Of a DNA stretch of 64,000 bases, positions 42,961 to 53,740 are shown piece by piece. Position numbers and translations under genes: made by a program. Under the pieces are notes generated by a model, which saw only the letters and a program-made list of their open reading frames with translations, ran no database searches and was not told where the DNA came from. Each line of letters opens with the position of its first letter. The first letter of the stretch is position 1. Source of the DNA: Eulemur rufifrons (Eukaryota; Chordata; Mammalia; Primates; Lemuridae); contig NC_090989.1 in assembly GCF_041146395.1 (NCBI RefSeq), positions 53,470,501 through 53,534,500 on the forward strand. Reading direction: 5' to 3'.

Positions 42961-44490
42961 GCTGATCTCTAGAGTTGGTTCCAAGCACTCTAGGGCCCAA
43001 TTTTTGGATTTTCCTACACTCTACCTATTTAATTATAATCTCTGTATTTTCAATGCTGTGCCTGGATTTCTGTTATTTGAAATCAAAAGAGGCTAACTAA
43101 AACAAGTTCTTAAAAATAACAACAATTTATGGCAGCTTTTATACAATAAGAGCCGCTCTAATTTAGGACGAATCCAACTATAAGTCCACTTAAATGACAG
43201 TCCGTTGCTTTCAATATACACTAAGACTTACATCTTCCACAATATTTTCATATTAAAGTGTTTTTACAGGCAAGTATTTTATCAGTGCTACTTAAAGTGA
43301 CTTAGCTTTTCTTTATCAGTCTTGTGGGGGAAGAATAGAGGTCACGCTGCGTCAACTTTGGATGCTACAGCCATAGTCACTATCCATAAAAGAAAAAAAA
43401 TCTAAAACTAATTTACAAAAAAGACATTCCAATGTTAAAGTTAAAACCTAGTTTTGTATCCAATTTTGTCTGTGAGGTATGAAAGCTATCTCATTTAGAA
43501 TTAGGAAAACATTTGTTATTTAGAGTAAAATGGAAGGAGAATGAAATCAGTCTCTATGTTCTCAGCCACCTCTGATGCAATGGACAAATCCCTGAAGATG
43601 TCAGTATCCATCACTACATTTGAGAGTCAAGTAGGTTTTTTCCTCATCTACACTGATTGAGAACATAAGTGGTAGATTAATTGAAAAAATTGGATCACGT
43701 GAATAATGGAAAAAAGTACCACAAACATGTTAACTTAAAATGTATAAACATTTATTCATTAACCCTTTGATATAGGGCCAAGGCCTTTTCTTGAGTAGGT
43801 CTATGATTGGAAGGTCCATGCCATTTTTCATGTATAAATATCACTTCCCCTAAAACACTGTCTACAGTCCCAGTTTTAGTTTTTTTAAGGTTGATAAAAA
43901 AAGTTTGTGGTGAAATCTAACTGCAGCATCCCTCTGGATTTTTGGCTTTTCTTCCAAGACTTTCACAGTTCTTTTACCCCCAGCTAAATTTGTAGCAATT
44001 TTTTTTTAGGAAGTCACATATATTGATTCTTTGCAAATCATTAGAATTAACTATCATAGAAAAAGTTCAATCCATATTAATATTTATTGGGACACATAAT
44101 TTTCTCATGTAATTGCAACAAATAAAGCTAGTATAAGCAAGTTTAGGGACAAACACCAGAGACTCTTGGGAAACATACAATTCTAGTGTGGGGAGAAACT
44201 CAGCAGGTGATAAGAGAATAGTCTACTGGCCACAAGTATTTTTCATGCTGTGGTCAAAATTCAGTATGTCTACAGAAAATAGGGAGAGAGGCTTACATAA
44301 GTGAAGGTCAGTTAACAAAGCTTTTACTTTATAAATCCAAGTCAACTTTACAGAATGTATTTTAGAACCCTGGAAGGACCTCCCACACTCACAAAGTTTT
44401 TACAAACATAAGCAGTAGTAGTATGTGCAATTCTCCATTAGAAAAATAAATTTTGAATTAAAAAAAAAACAAAGTACAGTAATGTTTAAG
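42961..44490. other. Intergenic sequence, nothing recognised
   Basis: Unique AT-rich sequence with no gene or named repeat. Confidence 0.4.
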
Positions 44491-45846
44491 TTTCAAAATA
44501 TTAAGGGGTAAAAATGTTTTTTGTTACATGAATACCTTGTATAAGGCTTAAAGTCTAGGCTTTTAGTGTGCTTGTCACTAGAATAATGTTCATTGCACCT
44601 GATAGGTAAGTTTTTACCCTTCACCCTATCCCACCCTACCCCCTTCTTGGTTTCCAATATCTTTTACATCTTTGTGCCATGTGCCCATTGTTTAGCTGCC
44701 AATTATTAGAGAGTACATGTGATGTTTGTTTTTCTATTCCTGAGATACTTCACATAGGATAACAGTCTCTAGTTCCACCCAAGTTGCTGCAAAAGACATT
44801 TCATTCCTTTTTATAGCTGAGTGGTACTCCATAGTGTATATATGTACACCACATTTTCTTTATCCAGTCACGAATTGATGGCCACGTAGGATGATTCCAC
44901 ATCTTTGCGATTGTGAATTATACTGTAATAAACATTCAAGTACAGGTATCTTTTGATAAAATGACTTTTTACCTTTGCGTAGATACCCAGCAGATGGATT
45001 GCTGGATGAAATGTAAGTCTACATTTATTATTTGAGGAATCTCCATACTATTTTCCATAGAGGTTGTACTAATTTGCAGTCCCACCAACAGTGTATAAGT
45101 ATTCCTATCTCTCTGCATCCATACCAGCATCTATTGTTTTTTGACTTTTTAGTAATAACCATTTTGACAGGAGTAAGGTGGTATCTCATCGTGGTTTTAA
45201 TTTGCATTTCCATGATGATTAGTGATCTTGAGCATTTTTTCATATATTTGTTGGCCATTTGTCTATCTTCTTTTGAAAAACTTCTGCTCATGTTTTTTCC
45301 CACTTTTTAATGGGGTTGTTTTTTTCTTGCCGAGTTCTTTGAGTTCTTTGTAGGTTCTAGATCTTAGCCCTTTATCAGATGTATAGTTTGCAAATATTTT
45401 CTCCCATTCTGTAGGTTATCTATTAACTCTATTTATTATTTCCTTTGCTGTGCAGAAGCTTTTTAAGTCCCATTTATTTATTTTTGTTTTTGTATTTGCC
45501 TTTGTGGTCTTAGTCATAAATTCTTTGCCTAGGCTGATGTCTATAAGAGTTTTTTCCTACATTTTCTTCTAGAATTTTCATGGTTTCATGCCTTACATTT
45601 AAGCCTTTCATCCATCTTTAATTAGTCTTTGTACATGGTGAGAGATTAGGGTCCTGTTTCATGCTTCTGCATGTGGCTATTCAGTTTTCCCGGCATGGTT
45701 TGAGTAGGGATTCTTTTCCCTAGTGTATGTTGTTTTCTGCTTTGTAAAATATCAGTTGGCTGTAGGTAGATGGTTTTATATCTGGGTTCTCTATTCTGTT
45801 CCATTGTTCTATGTCTCTACTTTTGTACCAATACTATGCTGTTTTG
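44491..45846 (-). mobile_element. L1 3' half (ORF2 C-terminal part and 3' UTR), antisense
   Basis: The 3' UTR in antisense begins tttcaaaatattaaggggta, with 'gagtggtactccatagtgta' near 44820. ORF2 C-terminal sequence in antisense follows (the minus-strand frame 45303-45028 has the typical [14 protein letters not shown] and ...[33 protein letters not shown]). It ends at the inner junction with ccaatactatgctgttttgg. It is the 3' part of one L1 insertion whose 5' part follows in inverted orientation at 45847-47395. Poly(A) is no longer clear. Confidence 0.93.
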
Positions 45847-46586
45847 GAAAACTACATACTCTTATGACTTATGAATATAGATGCAAAAATCCTCAACAAT
45901 ATACTAGCAAACTGAATTCAATAACATATCAAAGATAATTCGCCATGATCAAGTAGGTTTCATCCCAGAGATGCAGGGATGGTTTAACATACACAAATCA
46001 ATAAACGTGATTCTACTAACAAAGTATCTTGTGGGGAAAAAAAAAAAAAAAAAGCAAACCCGATTCACCACATAAACAGAAACAAAAACTAAGACCATAT
46101 GATCATCTCAATAGATGCAGAAAAAGCATTTGATAAAATCCAGCACCTTTTCATGATAAAAACCCTTAAACTAGGCATAGAAGGACACTACCTTAAAATC
46201 ACAAAAGCCATTTCTGACAAACCCACAGCCAACATCATACTGAATGGGGAAAAGTTGAAAGCATTCCCCTTAAGAGCTGGAACAAGACAAGGGTGCCCAC
46301 TGTCACCACTTCTTTTCAATATAGTAATGGAAGTTCTGGCCAGAGCAATAAAGCAGGAGAAAACAATAAAGGGTATCCAAATCAGTAAAGAGGGGGTCAA
46401 ACTATGGTTTGTTACTGATGATATGGTCTTGCATCTCAAAAACCCTAAAGAATCCACCAAAGGACTCCTAGAATTGATAAATAAATTCAGTAAAGTCTCA
46501 GATTACAAAATCAATGTATAAAAATCAATAGTATATCTATATGCTAACAATAGTCAAGCTGAGAGTCGAATCAAGAACTCAATACC

Positions 46587-46626
46587 CCATGATGATAAGC
46601 TGAAATGAAAAAAAAAAAAAAGAAGA
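46587..46626 (+). mobile_element. 40-bp retroposed mini-insertion with target duplication
   Basis: It sits inside the L1 ORF2 part. A 40-bp insert ends in an A-run (46608-46621) and is flanked by the direct repeat aactcaatacc at 46576-46586 and 46627-46637. The pre-A sequence gataagctgaaatg resembles the last bases of an L1 3' end (tgctgaaataaa), so this may be an extremely 5'-truncated L1 copy. Removing it restores the usual L1 reading. Confidence 0.6.
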
Positions 46627-46974
46627 AACTCAATACCATTCATAAATGCTGCAAAGAAAATAAAATACCAAGGAATATACTTAACCAAGGAGGTGAAAGA
46701 TCTCTACAAGGAGAATTATAAAACACTGATGAAAAAAATCACAGATGACACAAACAAATGGAAAAATATCCCATGCTCATTAATTGATAGAATTGACATT
46801 GTTAAAATGTCTATACTGCCAAAAGTGATTTACAGGTTTGATGTAATCCCCATCAAAATACCAGCATCGTATTTCACAGATCTAGAAGAAAAAATTCTAT
46901 ACTTTGTTTGGTACCAGAAAAGAGCCGGAACAGTGAAAGTGATCTCAAGCAAAAAATAAAAATAAATAAATAAA

Positions 46975-47335
46975 AGGCCAGGGACAGTGGCTCACCCCTA
47001 TAATCCTAGCACTCTGGGAGACTGAGGCAGGAGGATCACTTGAGGTCAGGAGTTCAAGACCAGCCTGAGTAAGAGGAGCCTGAGCAAGAGCAAGACCCCA
47101 TCTCTACTAAAATAGAAATAATTGGCTGGGAACTACTAAAAACAGAAAAAATTATCTGGGCATGGTGGTACTCACCTAAGTCCCAGCTACTCAGGAGGTT
47201 GAGGCAGGATCACTTGAGCCCAGGCATTTGAGGTTGCTGTGAGCTAGGCTGATGCCACGGCACTCTAGCCTGGGCAACAGAGCAAGATTGTGTTTCTCAA
47301 AACAAAACAAAACAAACAAACAAACAAAAAAAAAA
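46975..47335 (+). mobile_element. Alu (strepsirrhine type) nested in the L1
   Basis: It begins ggccagggacagtggctcacccc, has 'gaccagcctgagtaagagg' with a local repeat 'gagcctgagcaagagcaagacccc', linker aaaacagaaaaaattatctggg, and right arm 'gtgagctaggctgatgccacgg', ending with (caaa)n. It interrupts the inverted L1 part between the KKN and LEAS codons of ORF2. Confidence 0.93.
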
Positions 47336-47395
47336 CCCTAATCTGGAGGCATCCTATTATCAGACTTCAAACTATTCTACAAGGCTATAGTAACT

Positions 47396-49190
47396 TTTGT
47401 AGTTGTGGTTGAAATCACAAGGGGGTTTTAGTCAATGTCCAGTTGCTCACTGCACAAAGATCCAATTTTTGAGATCATGAGGATTGCCAAAGATAAAAGG
47501 AATTTTTAATACAACAGACATCTCATCAAAAGAATGGGAGAAGCTGCCTCAAATCTGTCTCCCTGTCTAAGGGAGATCATGGGCTTTTAAAGGAGAGGTC
47601 ATGTGCTTTGAGGCAGGTTGTGGTATATTTCACAAGGAGCTATATGCATTAGGGCAGCTGTCCCCAACTTTTTTGGCACTAGGGACCAGTTTCATGGAAG
47701 ACAATGTTTCCATGGATGGGGTGGTGGGGTGAAGGTGGGGTGATGGTTTTGGGATGATTCAAGTGCATTACATTTATTGTGCAGCCAAACCTTTCTGCTA
47801 ATGATAATCTGTATTTGCAGTTGCACCCCCCACACTGGCATCACTGCCTCAGCTCCACCTCAGATCATCAGGTGTTAGATTCCCATAAGGTGCACACAAC
47901 CTAGATCCCTCACATGCCCAGTTTACAGTAGAGTTCAAGCTCCTATGAGAATCTAATGCTGCCGCTGATCTGACAGGAGGTGGAGCTCAGGAGATGATGC
48001 AAGTGATGGGGAACAGCTGTAAATACAGATTAAGGTTGGCTTGCTCTCCCACCACTCACCTCTTGCTGTGGGGCCAATTCCTAATAAGCCAGAGGCTGGT
48101 ACTGGTCTATGGCCTGGGGGTTGGAGGTTGGGAATCACAACATTAGGGGCAAGATGTGGGGGATAGTGAATCTTGGCCAAGAAGTCTGCCTAGGGGCCTT
48201 CAGAATCTCAGCTCCTTTGTCTTGCAGAAAATCTACCATTTCTGGGAAGCAATTCAGAAGTTCAAGTAATCAGTTAAGGGAAAAGAATATAGGGGTCATT
48301 GAAATTTGTTCAACAGGGCGGTCAGTTATAATATCACAGTGATATTCATAAATGGGATTTCTTAATACTATTATGAAGTGAACTATTTTTCAAACACTGA
48401 ACATCTATGTCATATTTAAGAAACAACTCAAAAGTTCAAGTAGTGAAGGGAGAGGATTATATAAGGGTCATTGAAATTTGTTCAATGGGGGGGCAGTTAC
48501 ATAGTCTTTCTAGAAAGCACTGGGAGATAAAAAATTAAGGAAACTGGGACAAATCAGTTGTCCTTCAATTTCCGTTCTCCCATTCTTCCTAAGTATAGAA
48601 TCTTGACTTTTAACTGGTGATCAGTACAGCCTGAACTTCTTTTTGGCTTGACTAAACTTTAGACAGATTTCTTCCTGACTATGTGCCCCTGACCTTTCTT
48701 TTCCTAGAGAATTTACTTTGAAAAAAGAAAAAGAAACCAAAAACTTGCCATTGCAAATTCTTTTTCTGCCCCTTTGAAATGTATGTAAGTCTCCTCAAAA
48801 GCCTTTTACCAATTTGATGACCCCAGGAACCTTTCTCAAGAACCTGGAAACCATCTCTTTGAAGTGTAAACTCTGTAGGAAGAGAGTACCATTACCTCCC
48901 AGTCTTCCTGGGAGGGCATAAGGCAGAAGCCTAACTTCAGTGAGTGCCTTGTCATACCATCTCCTGTTATTGAAATAGAACAGAATTTATTTTTCTTCTG
49001 TGTGAGACTAATTAGCAAACCCAGGTGACCTCCCATTACTCCCACTCAACCTCTTAAAGACTCTCCAGCCCCTTATTTCAGTGGAGTTGAGTTCATCCTC
49101 TCTCCTCTATTACAGTAGTCTTGAATAAAGTCTTCTTTGCCTGTTTAACTTGTCTGGTACAATTTTTTGCTCTAATACCAGATGCATAGC
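47396..49190 (+). mobile_element. LTR-retroelement-like remnant, interrupted by a hAT transposon
   Basis: The sequence is continuous across the hAT insertion (47655-48140) once it and one target copy are taken out. The last part has the texture of an endogenous-retrovirus LTR, with 'gtggagttgagttcatcctctctcc', an AATAAA at 49124-49129 and a GT-rich end. An imperfect internal repeat of about 78 bp lies at 48250-48328 and 48424-48501. No coding gene is seen. The family is uncertain (ERV1-like). Confidence 0.45.
47655..48140. mobile_element. hAT-type non-autonomous DNA transposon with 8-bp target duplication
   Basis: The ends are similar inverted sequences: left cagctgtccccaac and, as the reverse complement of the right end, ttgtgattcccaac. 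Inside are related inverted arms ('actagggaccagtttcatgg' and 'ctggtactggtctatggcctgg'; 'ctcataag...' type stems at 47880 and 47940). It is flanked by the perfect 8-bp duplication cattaggg at 47647-47654 and 48141-48148, the size made by hAT transposases. It has no transposase gene. I recognise the sequence as a common mammalian element but am not certain of the family name. Confidence 0.85.
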
Positions 49191-49497
49191 TGCTGGAAAA
49201 ATGTTCCCTCTGTAGCTTTGTGTGTCCTGCTTTGGCCTTCATTCCCTGTAGTTGGAATAAAGATATGTTGGCGGAGGTTTGAACAGCCATATTAAATCAC
49301 AGGACAGAACCCATGGGGCTGAGGATGGCAGAGAAAAAAAGATTAAAAGTGCTTAAGTCCCTAACACATGGAACATCACCCCAGCCTTGGACCACCTATC
49401 CCCAGCCTTCTTTAATATGAAAGAGAAATTTGTTTTATTTAAGCCATTGTTATTTTGAGTTTTCTCTTACTCACAGGTGGACCTAATCTAACTAATG
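49191..49497 (+). other. Possible ancient LTR-like end, not firm
   Basis: 'gaaatttgttttatttaagccattgttattttgag' followed by a Cys/Gly-poor tail resembles the 3' end of some ancient LTR elements or other repeats. It cannot be named. Confidence 0.3.
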
Positions 49498-50160
49498 AAT
49501 TGGTAACAGGAAAAAGCCCAAACGCTGAAAAACAATTTGAAGAGGTTTATTTTGTGCCAATGTGTGTGACGACCACCACCAGGGAAGCCATGCCCAAGAA
49601 GTCTTGAGCAAGTAGTTCTAAGGCAGTTGGGTTACAGTTTGGTTTTATACATTTTAAGGAGACAGGAATTGAAGGTAAAATCATAAATCAATACATGGAA
49701 GGTGTATGTTGGGTTGGCCCGAAAAGGCAGATCATCTTGAAGCAGGGACTTATAGGATATAAGTGGGTTCAAAGGTTCTTCAATTTGGAATTGGTTAGGG
49801 AAATAAAGCATTGTCTAAAGGCCTGGAATGTTTTAAGTTAAGATAAGGAAGTCTGTTAATCAGAGATAAACCACGATATAAAGTGATCTATTAAGCAAAT
49901 TTGTGTCCTGCAGATGACTTAACCTTTTTCCTGCACAGCTTCAGGTCCTGTTAATAATTTAGTATCTTATAGTCACAAAGATTCTAGTTTATCTGTCTTA
50001 TGATTTCTATTTTAGCATTAATGCTGGATAGTTGGTGTAGCTAAACTCCAAAAGGGAGAGGGTATAACGAAGCATGTCTGACCTCCCTTCCCTTCATGGT
50101 CAGGAACTCAGGTTTTTAAGGTTTTTCGGGGGGGGGGGCATGTTAGGATTTTATTTCAGT
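49498..50160 (-). mobile_element. LTR-like remnant, antisense
   Basis: In antisense it reads as an LTR: 'tttgaagaggtttattttgtgcc' at its left and 'ggtataacgaagcatgtctgacctcccttccc' with 'ggttttatttcagttta'-like sequence at its right, including a G-run at 50130-50139. No internal genes were found. The family is uncertain. Confidence 0.4.
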
Positions 50161-50652
50161 TTACAATATCCACAAATATCTTGCTCTTGTTTTTTAGTAA
50201 CTTCTCTTAAAGAGATAATAAGGGGTGCTAAAATGGTATAATTTGAGGTGAAGTGGGGCTGGCAAAATCAGATTCACTGGTATTTTTCCATTGACTGAAT
50301 CTGCTCCAAACCACTCAGAATTTTCTTAGAGATAAAAGAAAAGCTTGTATTCTCTAAGATGAATGTTAAAATTTCTCACAAATCCATAAAATTGTTTTTT
50401 CATTAAAATTTAGAATATTTTATATATAACTGAAAACTCAATTATTACAGTTATCGGTTACTCTATTCACAAGTTCAGAAGAAATAAAAAGAACAAAATT
50501 GTAACTTGAGAGCACTTAAAAGAAAATATTTGGTAAGATATGTACAAATATTTTAAATAAATAGTAACCTATTTTTAAAAGACCAACAATTAATCCCTTG
50601 GTTATTTATGCTTCATTTGTTCTTTAAATCTTACTACGAAATTGTTAAAGAC

Positions 50653-50909
50653 TGGCCAGGTGTGGTAGCTCTTGCCTATAATCCTAGCACTTTGGGAGGC
50701 TGAGGCAGGAGGGTCCCTTGAGGCCATGAGTTTCAGACCAGTCTGTAGCAAGAACCCATCTCTACAAAAAATAGAAAAATTAGCTACTCAGGAGGCTGGA
50801 GCCAGAGGATCATTTGAGCCCAGCAGTTTGAGGTTGCAGTGAGCTATGATGATGCCATTGCACTCTAACCAGGGTGACAGAGCAAGAACTTGTCCCCCCC
50901 CCAAAAAAA
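50653..50909 (+). mobile_element. Alu with 14-bp target duplication
   Basis: It begins tggccaggtgtggtagctc and ends 'gggtgacagagcaagaac' with a C-run and A tail. It lacks part of the middle (tagctactcagg follows the A-rich linker directly). It is flanked by aaattgttaaagac at 50639-50652 and 50910-50923. Confidence 0.93.
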
Positions 50910-50923
50910 AAATTGTTAAAGAC

Positions 50924-51878
50924 AATATCACTTACCACATTTTTAATTATCAACTTTATATCAGTCTGACCTAATTTACTCAACCTCAGCAGGCACTGGA
51001 AGACAAGGTTCCAGCAAAGATATGAACAAAATGTCCTGCAGAGTTCAATTCTGAGTGCAGCCTAGAGAAAAAGGATGGAGAAGTAGGTAGTCTATATTTA
51101 ATCTTCTAATTAGGATGCAGGAGCTGCAGCCTCCTGTAGGGAACTTGGGAGAGCAGGGAAACTCTCTCCTCTGGCCAGGAGTGTTACAGTGTTCCCTGCT
51201 CCGAGTTTCCAAACCTTTGATTACCTTACCGAAAGAAATACCTTTACCTGTGCTTGTTGACATCTTTTTGTCAATTTTGCCACTCTCGTGACAATAGCAC
51301 ATTCCTCATTTGCAAAATCAGAATGTGGAAGGTTGATGCTATATGCTCCTTCTTTCACTGTTAATAAGTAAAATCCTATTTATCCCTTATTCCATTTCTG
51401 CAAACGAAAATGAGGCTGTTAGGCCTGCCTTTCACTTTTTATGCTAAGTAATGGAGTTGCCTAGCCTGGCCTTAAAAAATGCAAGTCTTCACAATTAACA
51501 AAAGGAGTCTAAAAGAGATGAAGAGATGCCCCCTCTCTCCTGAAGTCACAAGATAGTTCGAGCTTTCTGCATCATAAAACAAATTCGAATAGTCTGATTT
51601 GATAAGGTATTAAATTGAGAACATTCACAAGAATATCAATGTTGTTTCTGTGCAACAAGGAGACTTGTGTGAATATTCATAACTGTTACCAACTTGTTCT
51701 ATTCTCTCTGCTAATATTAATTTGTCCTTGGAAGTATCATTGGAAGAAAAGATTGTTCTAAGACTTTGAAGATTTTAACAGTTCTTGCCATGCTCTGTGA
51801 CAATAACCAAAGGAAAATGTAATTCTGGTTGGTTATTATACTTGACCTGATAATATTATTGTAATTGACACCTCAGGA
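50924..51878. other. Intergenic sequence, nothing recognised
   Basis: Unique sequence with no gene or named repeat. Confidence 0.4.
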
Positions 51879-52274
<396 letters not shown>

Positions 52275-52839
52275 TAAAGCCTATGACTGCAATTTTTCTT
52301 GTTTTCACAAAGAGATTGAGAGTATAGCCAATTTATTAAGAATAATCGCTATTTAAATCTCCCTTACAGCACTATAATAAAGAACAAAAGAAGTATTAAA
52401 ATGTAGAAGTAAACATTAAACAAATTGCAAGGTATTATTATTTTCAAAATGACCCTAATGAGGTATTCTTCCTACAAATATTTCTGTGAGCCTACTATGT
52501 GCTAGTCATTATTCTAGTGTAATGGCCAACCCAGAAGCCACTCTCCCTTCTTGCTTTCTATCAATAGCAGTCTCTGGTTTTGCTTATGCACCTACCCTCA
52601 CCCTCGTTCAGCCACATGCCTCACGGGAAATCAAGTCTTTTCCAGATAGAGGAATCAAGGAGAGATATAATCAGTTTAAGGATATTATAATAGAGAAACA
52701 AGAAGAAATTGTTTCTTTTCCTTTGAGCATTTTTGCATCTGATGATAACACCCAAAACTGCAGCAGTTATCTTGTTACTACTTTGAGAATGAAGCCAACA
52801 CCAAGACTGAATGCAGAGAGATGGAAGAACACAACTAAA

Positions 52840-53740
52840 AACATTTGGGGCAGTTTACTCATTCCCTCTTCCTCATCCTTCACCCTTGCCTCCTATCCAA
52901 TTACAGTACCAAGGCCTGTGGATTCTACTTCTATTTCCCATTTCATTTTCTTTTTTACTCCATCCAGGCTCATGACATCTCTCACTTGACCTTCTACCTT
53001 AGCCTTGTAATTGGTCTCTCTCCTTCTAGTCTTTTGGTTACTATCAGAGTGTGTCTAAGACACAGCTTAGATCATTCCTCTTTTCAAAAACCCTTATTGA
53101 TTCTCATTGCTTAGGTCAATTGTTCTCAAACTTTAATGACAATTAAAAAATCAACTGGAGATTTTGTTAAGAATACAAATATGAGTCACATACTCCCATG
53201 ATTCTCATTCATTAGTTTTTTGCTGGGACCTAGAAATCTGCGTATTAATTACAGCCTTGGTGATTCTTATGTAATATGATCCTTGAGTTATCATTCCTTA
53301 AACACTAATTTAGATGTAAAAGACAAACTACTAAAGACAAGCATCTTTAGCCTCCCCTTTCCTATCCCCAAACACCTTTCAAACTTTATTCATACAGTAT
53401 CTCCTATATGCCAACCACACTGGATTATTGGGCTTCCCTGAGCACCCCATACATTTTCAAGGCTTTGGGATTTAACTTCCCCTGCCTACAAGTAATCTTT
53501 CCCAACCTTGAGATTTAGCTGAAACATCATATCCTTCCCGAGGCCTCCTTTGACTTGCCCTTCGAGAGGATTTTGTGAGTTCTTTGTCCTTTTACGTATT
53601 ACAAAATCACATTACCTGGTCTTCTATTTAGCATATTTTACAATATATCATAGCCATTTTTGCATCTCTAGTAAATTATAAACACCTGACAAATGGGGTT
53701 TTATTTTATTCATCTGTGTTAAATTCTCTCCAGACCTTCC
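52840..53740 (+). repeat. L2, with a MER5 element nested inside
   Basis: Typical L2 3' sequence is present: 'gacatctctcacttgaccttctacc', 'gtaattggtctctctccttc', then after the MER5 'ccacactggattattgggcttccctgagcaccccatac', 'ctgaaacatcatatccttcccgaggcctcctttgac' and 'tctctagtaaattataaacacctgac'. The 167-residue frame 52486-52989 runs through its start and is a chance ORF. Confidence 0.85.
53116..53310 (+). mobile_element. MER5-type (hAT-Charlie) fragment inside L2
   Basis: 'caattgttctcaaactttaatg', 'caactggagattttgttaagaatacaaat', 'gctgggacctagaaatctgcgtattaattacagccttggtgattctta' follow MER5 order. It interrupts L2 at 'attctcattgcttagg' and the L2 resumes at about 53311. Confidence 0.75.

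Larger units (their letters stand above)
45847..47395 (+). mobile_element. Inverted 5' part of the same L1 (ORF2 RT region), with an Alu and a mini-insertion inside
   Basis: Sense ORF2 sequence covers the RT core ([33 protein letters not shown]) and later ORF2 ([26 protein letters not shown]). It continues after the Alu (46975-47330) with 'ggaggcatcctattatcagacttc' and stops at 'ctacaaggctatagtaac'. The RT motif position reads VTDD instead of F/YADD and the frames are broken. In L1 coordinates its last base is immediately followed by the first base of the antisense part at 45846. Confidence 0.9.

Noticed and set aside
38308..47395. The two L1 ORF2 regions as possibly active retrotransposons
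   Set aside because: Both lack ORF1, have broken frames, and carry altered catalytic motifs (FAEN and VTDD), so neither can be active.
52486..52989. A 167-residue open frame, the longest in the window
   Set aside because: It starts in unremarkable sequence, runs into L2, has no recognisable domain and no matching splice or promoter context. A chance ORF.
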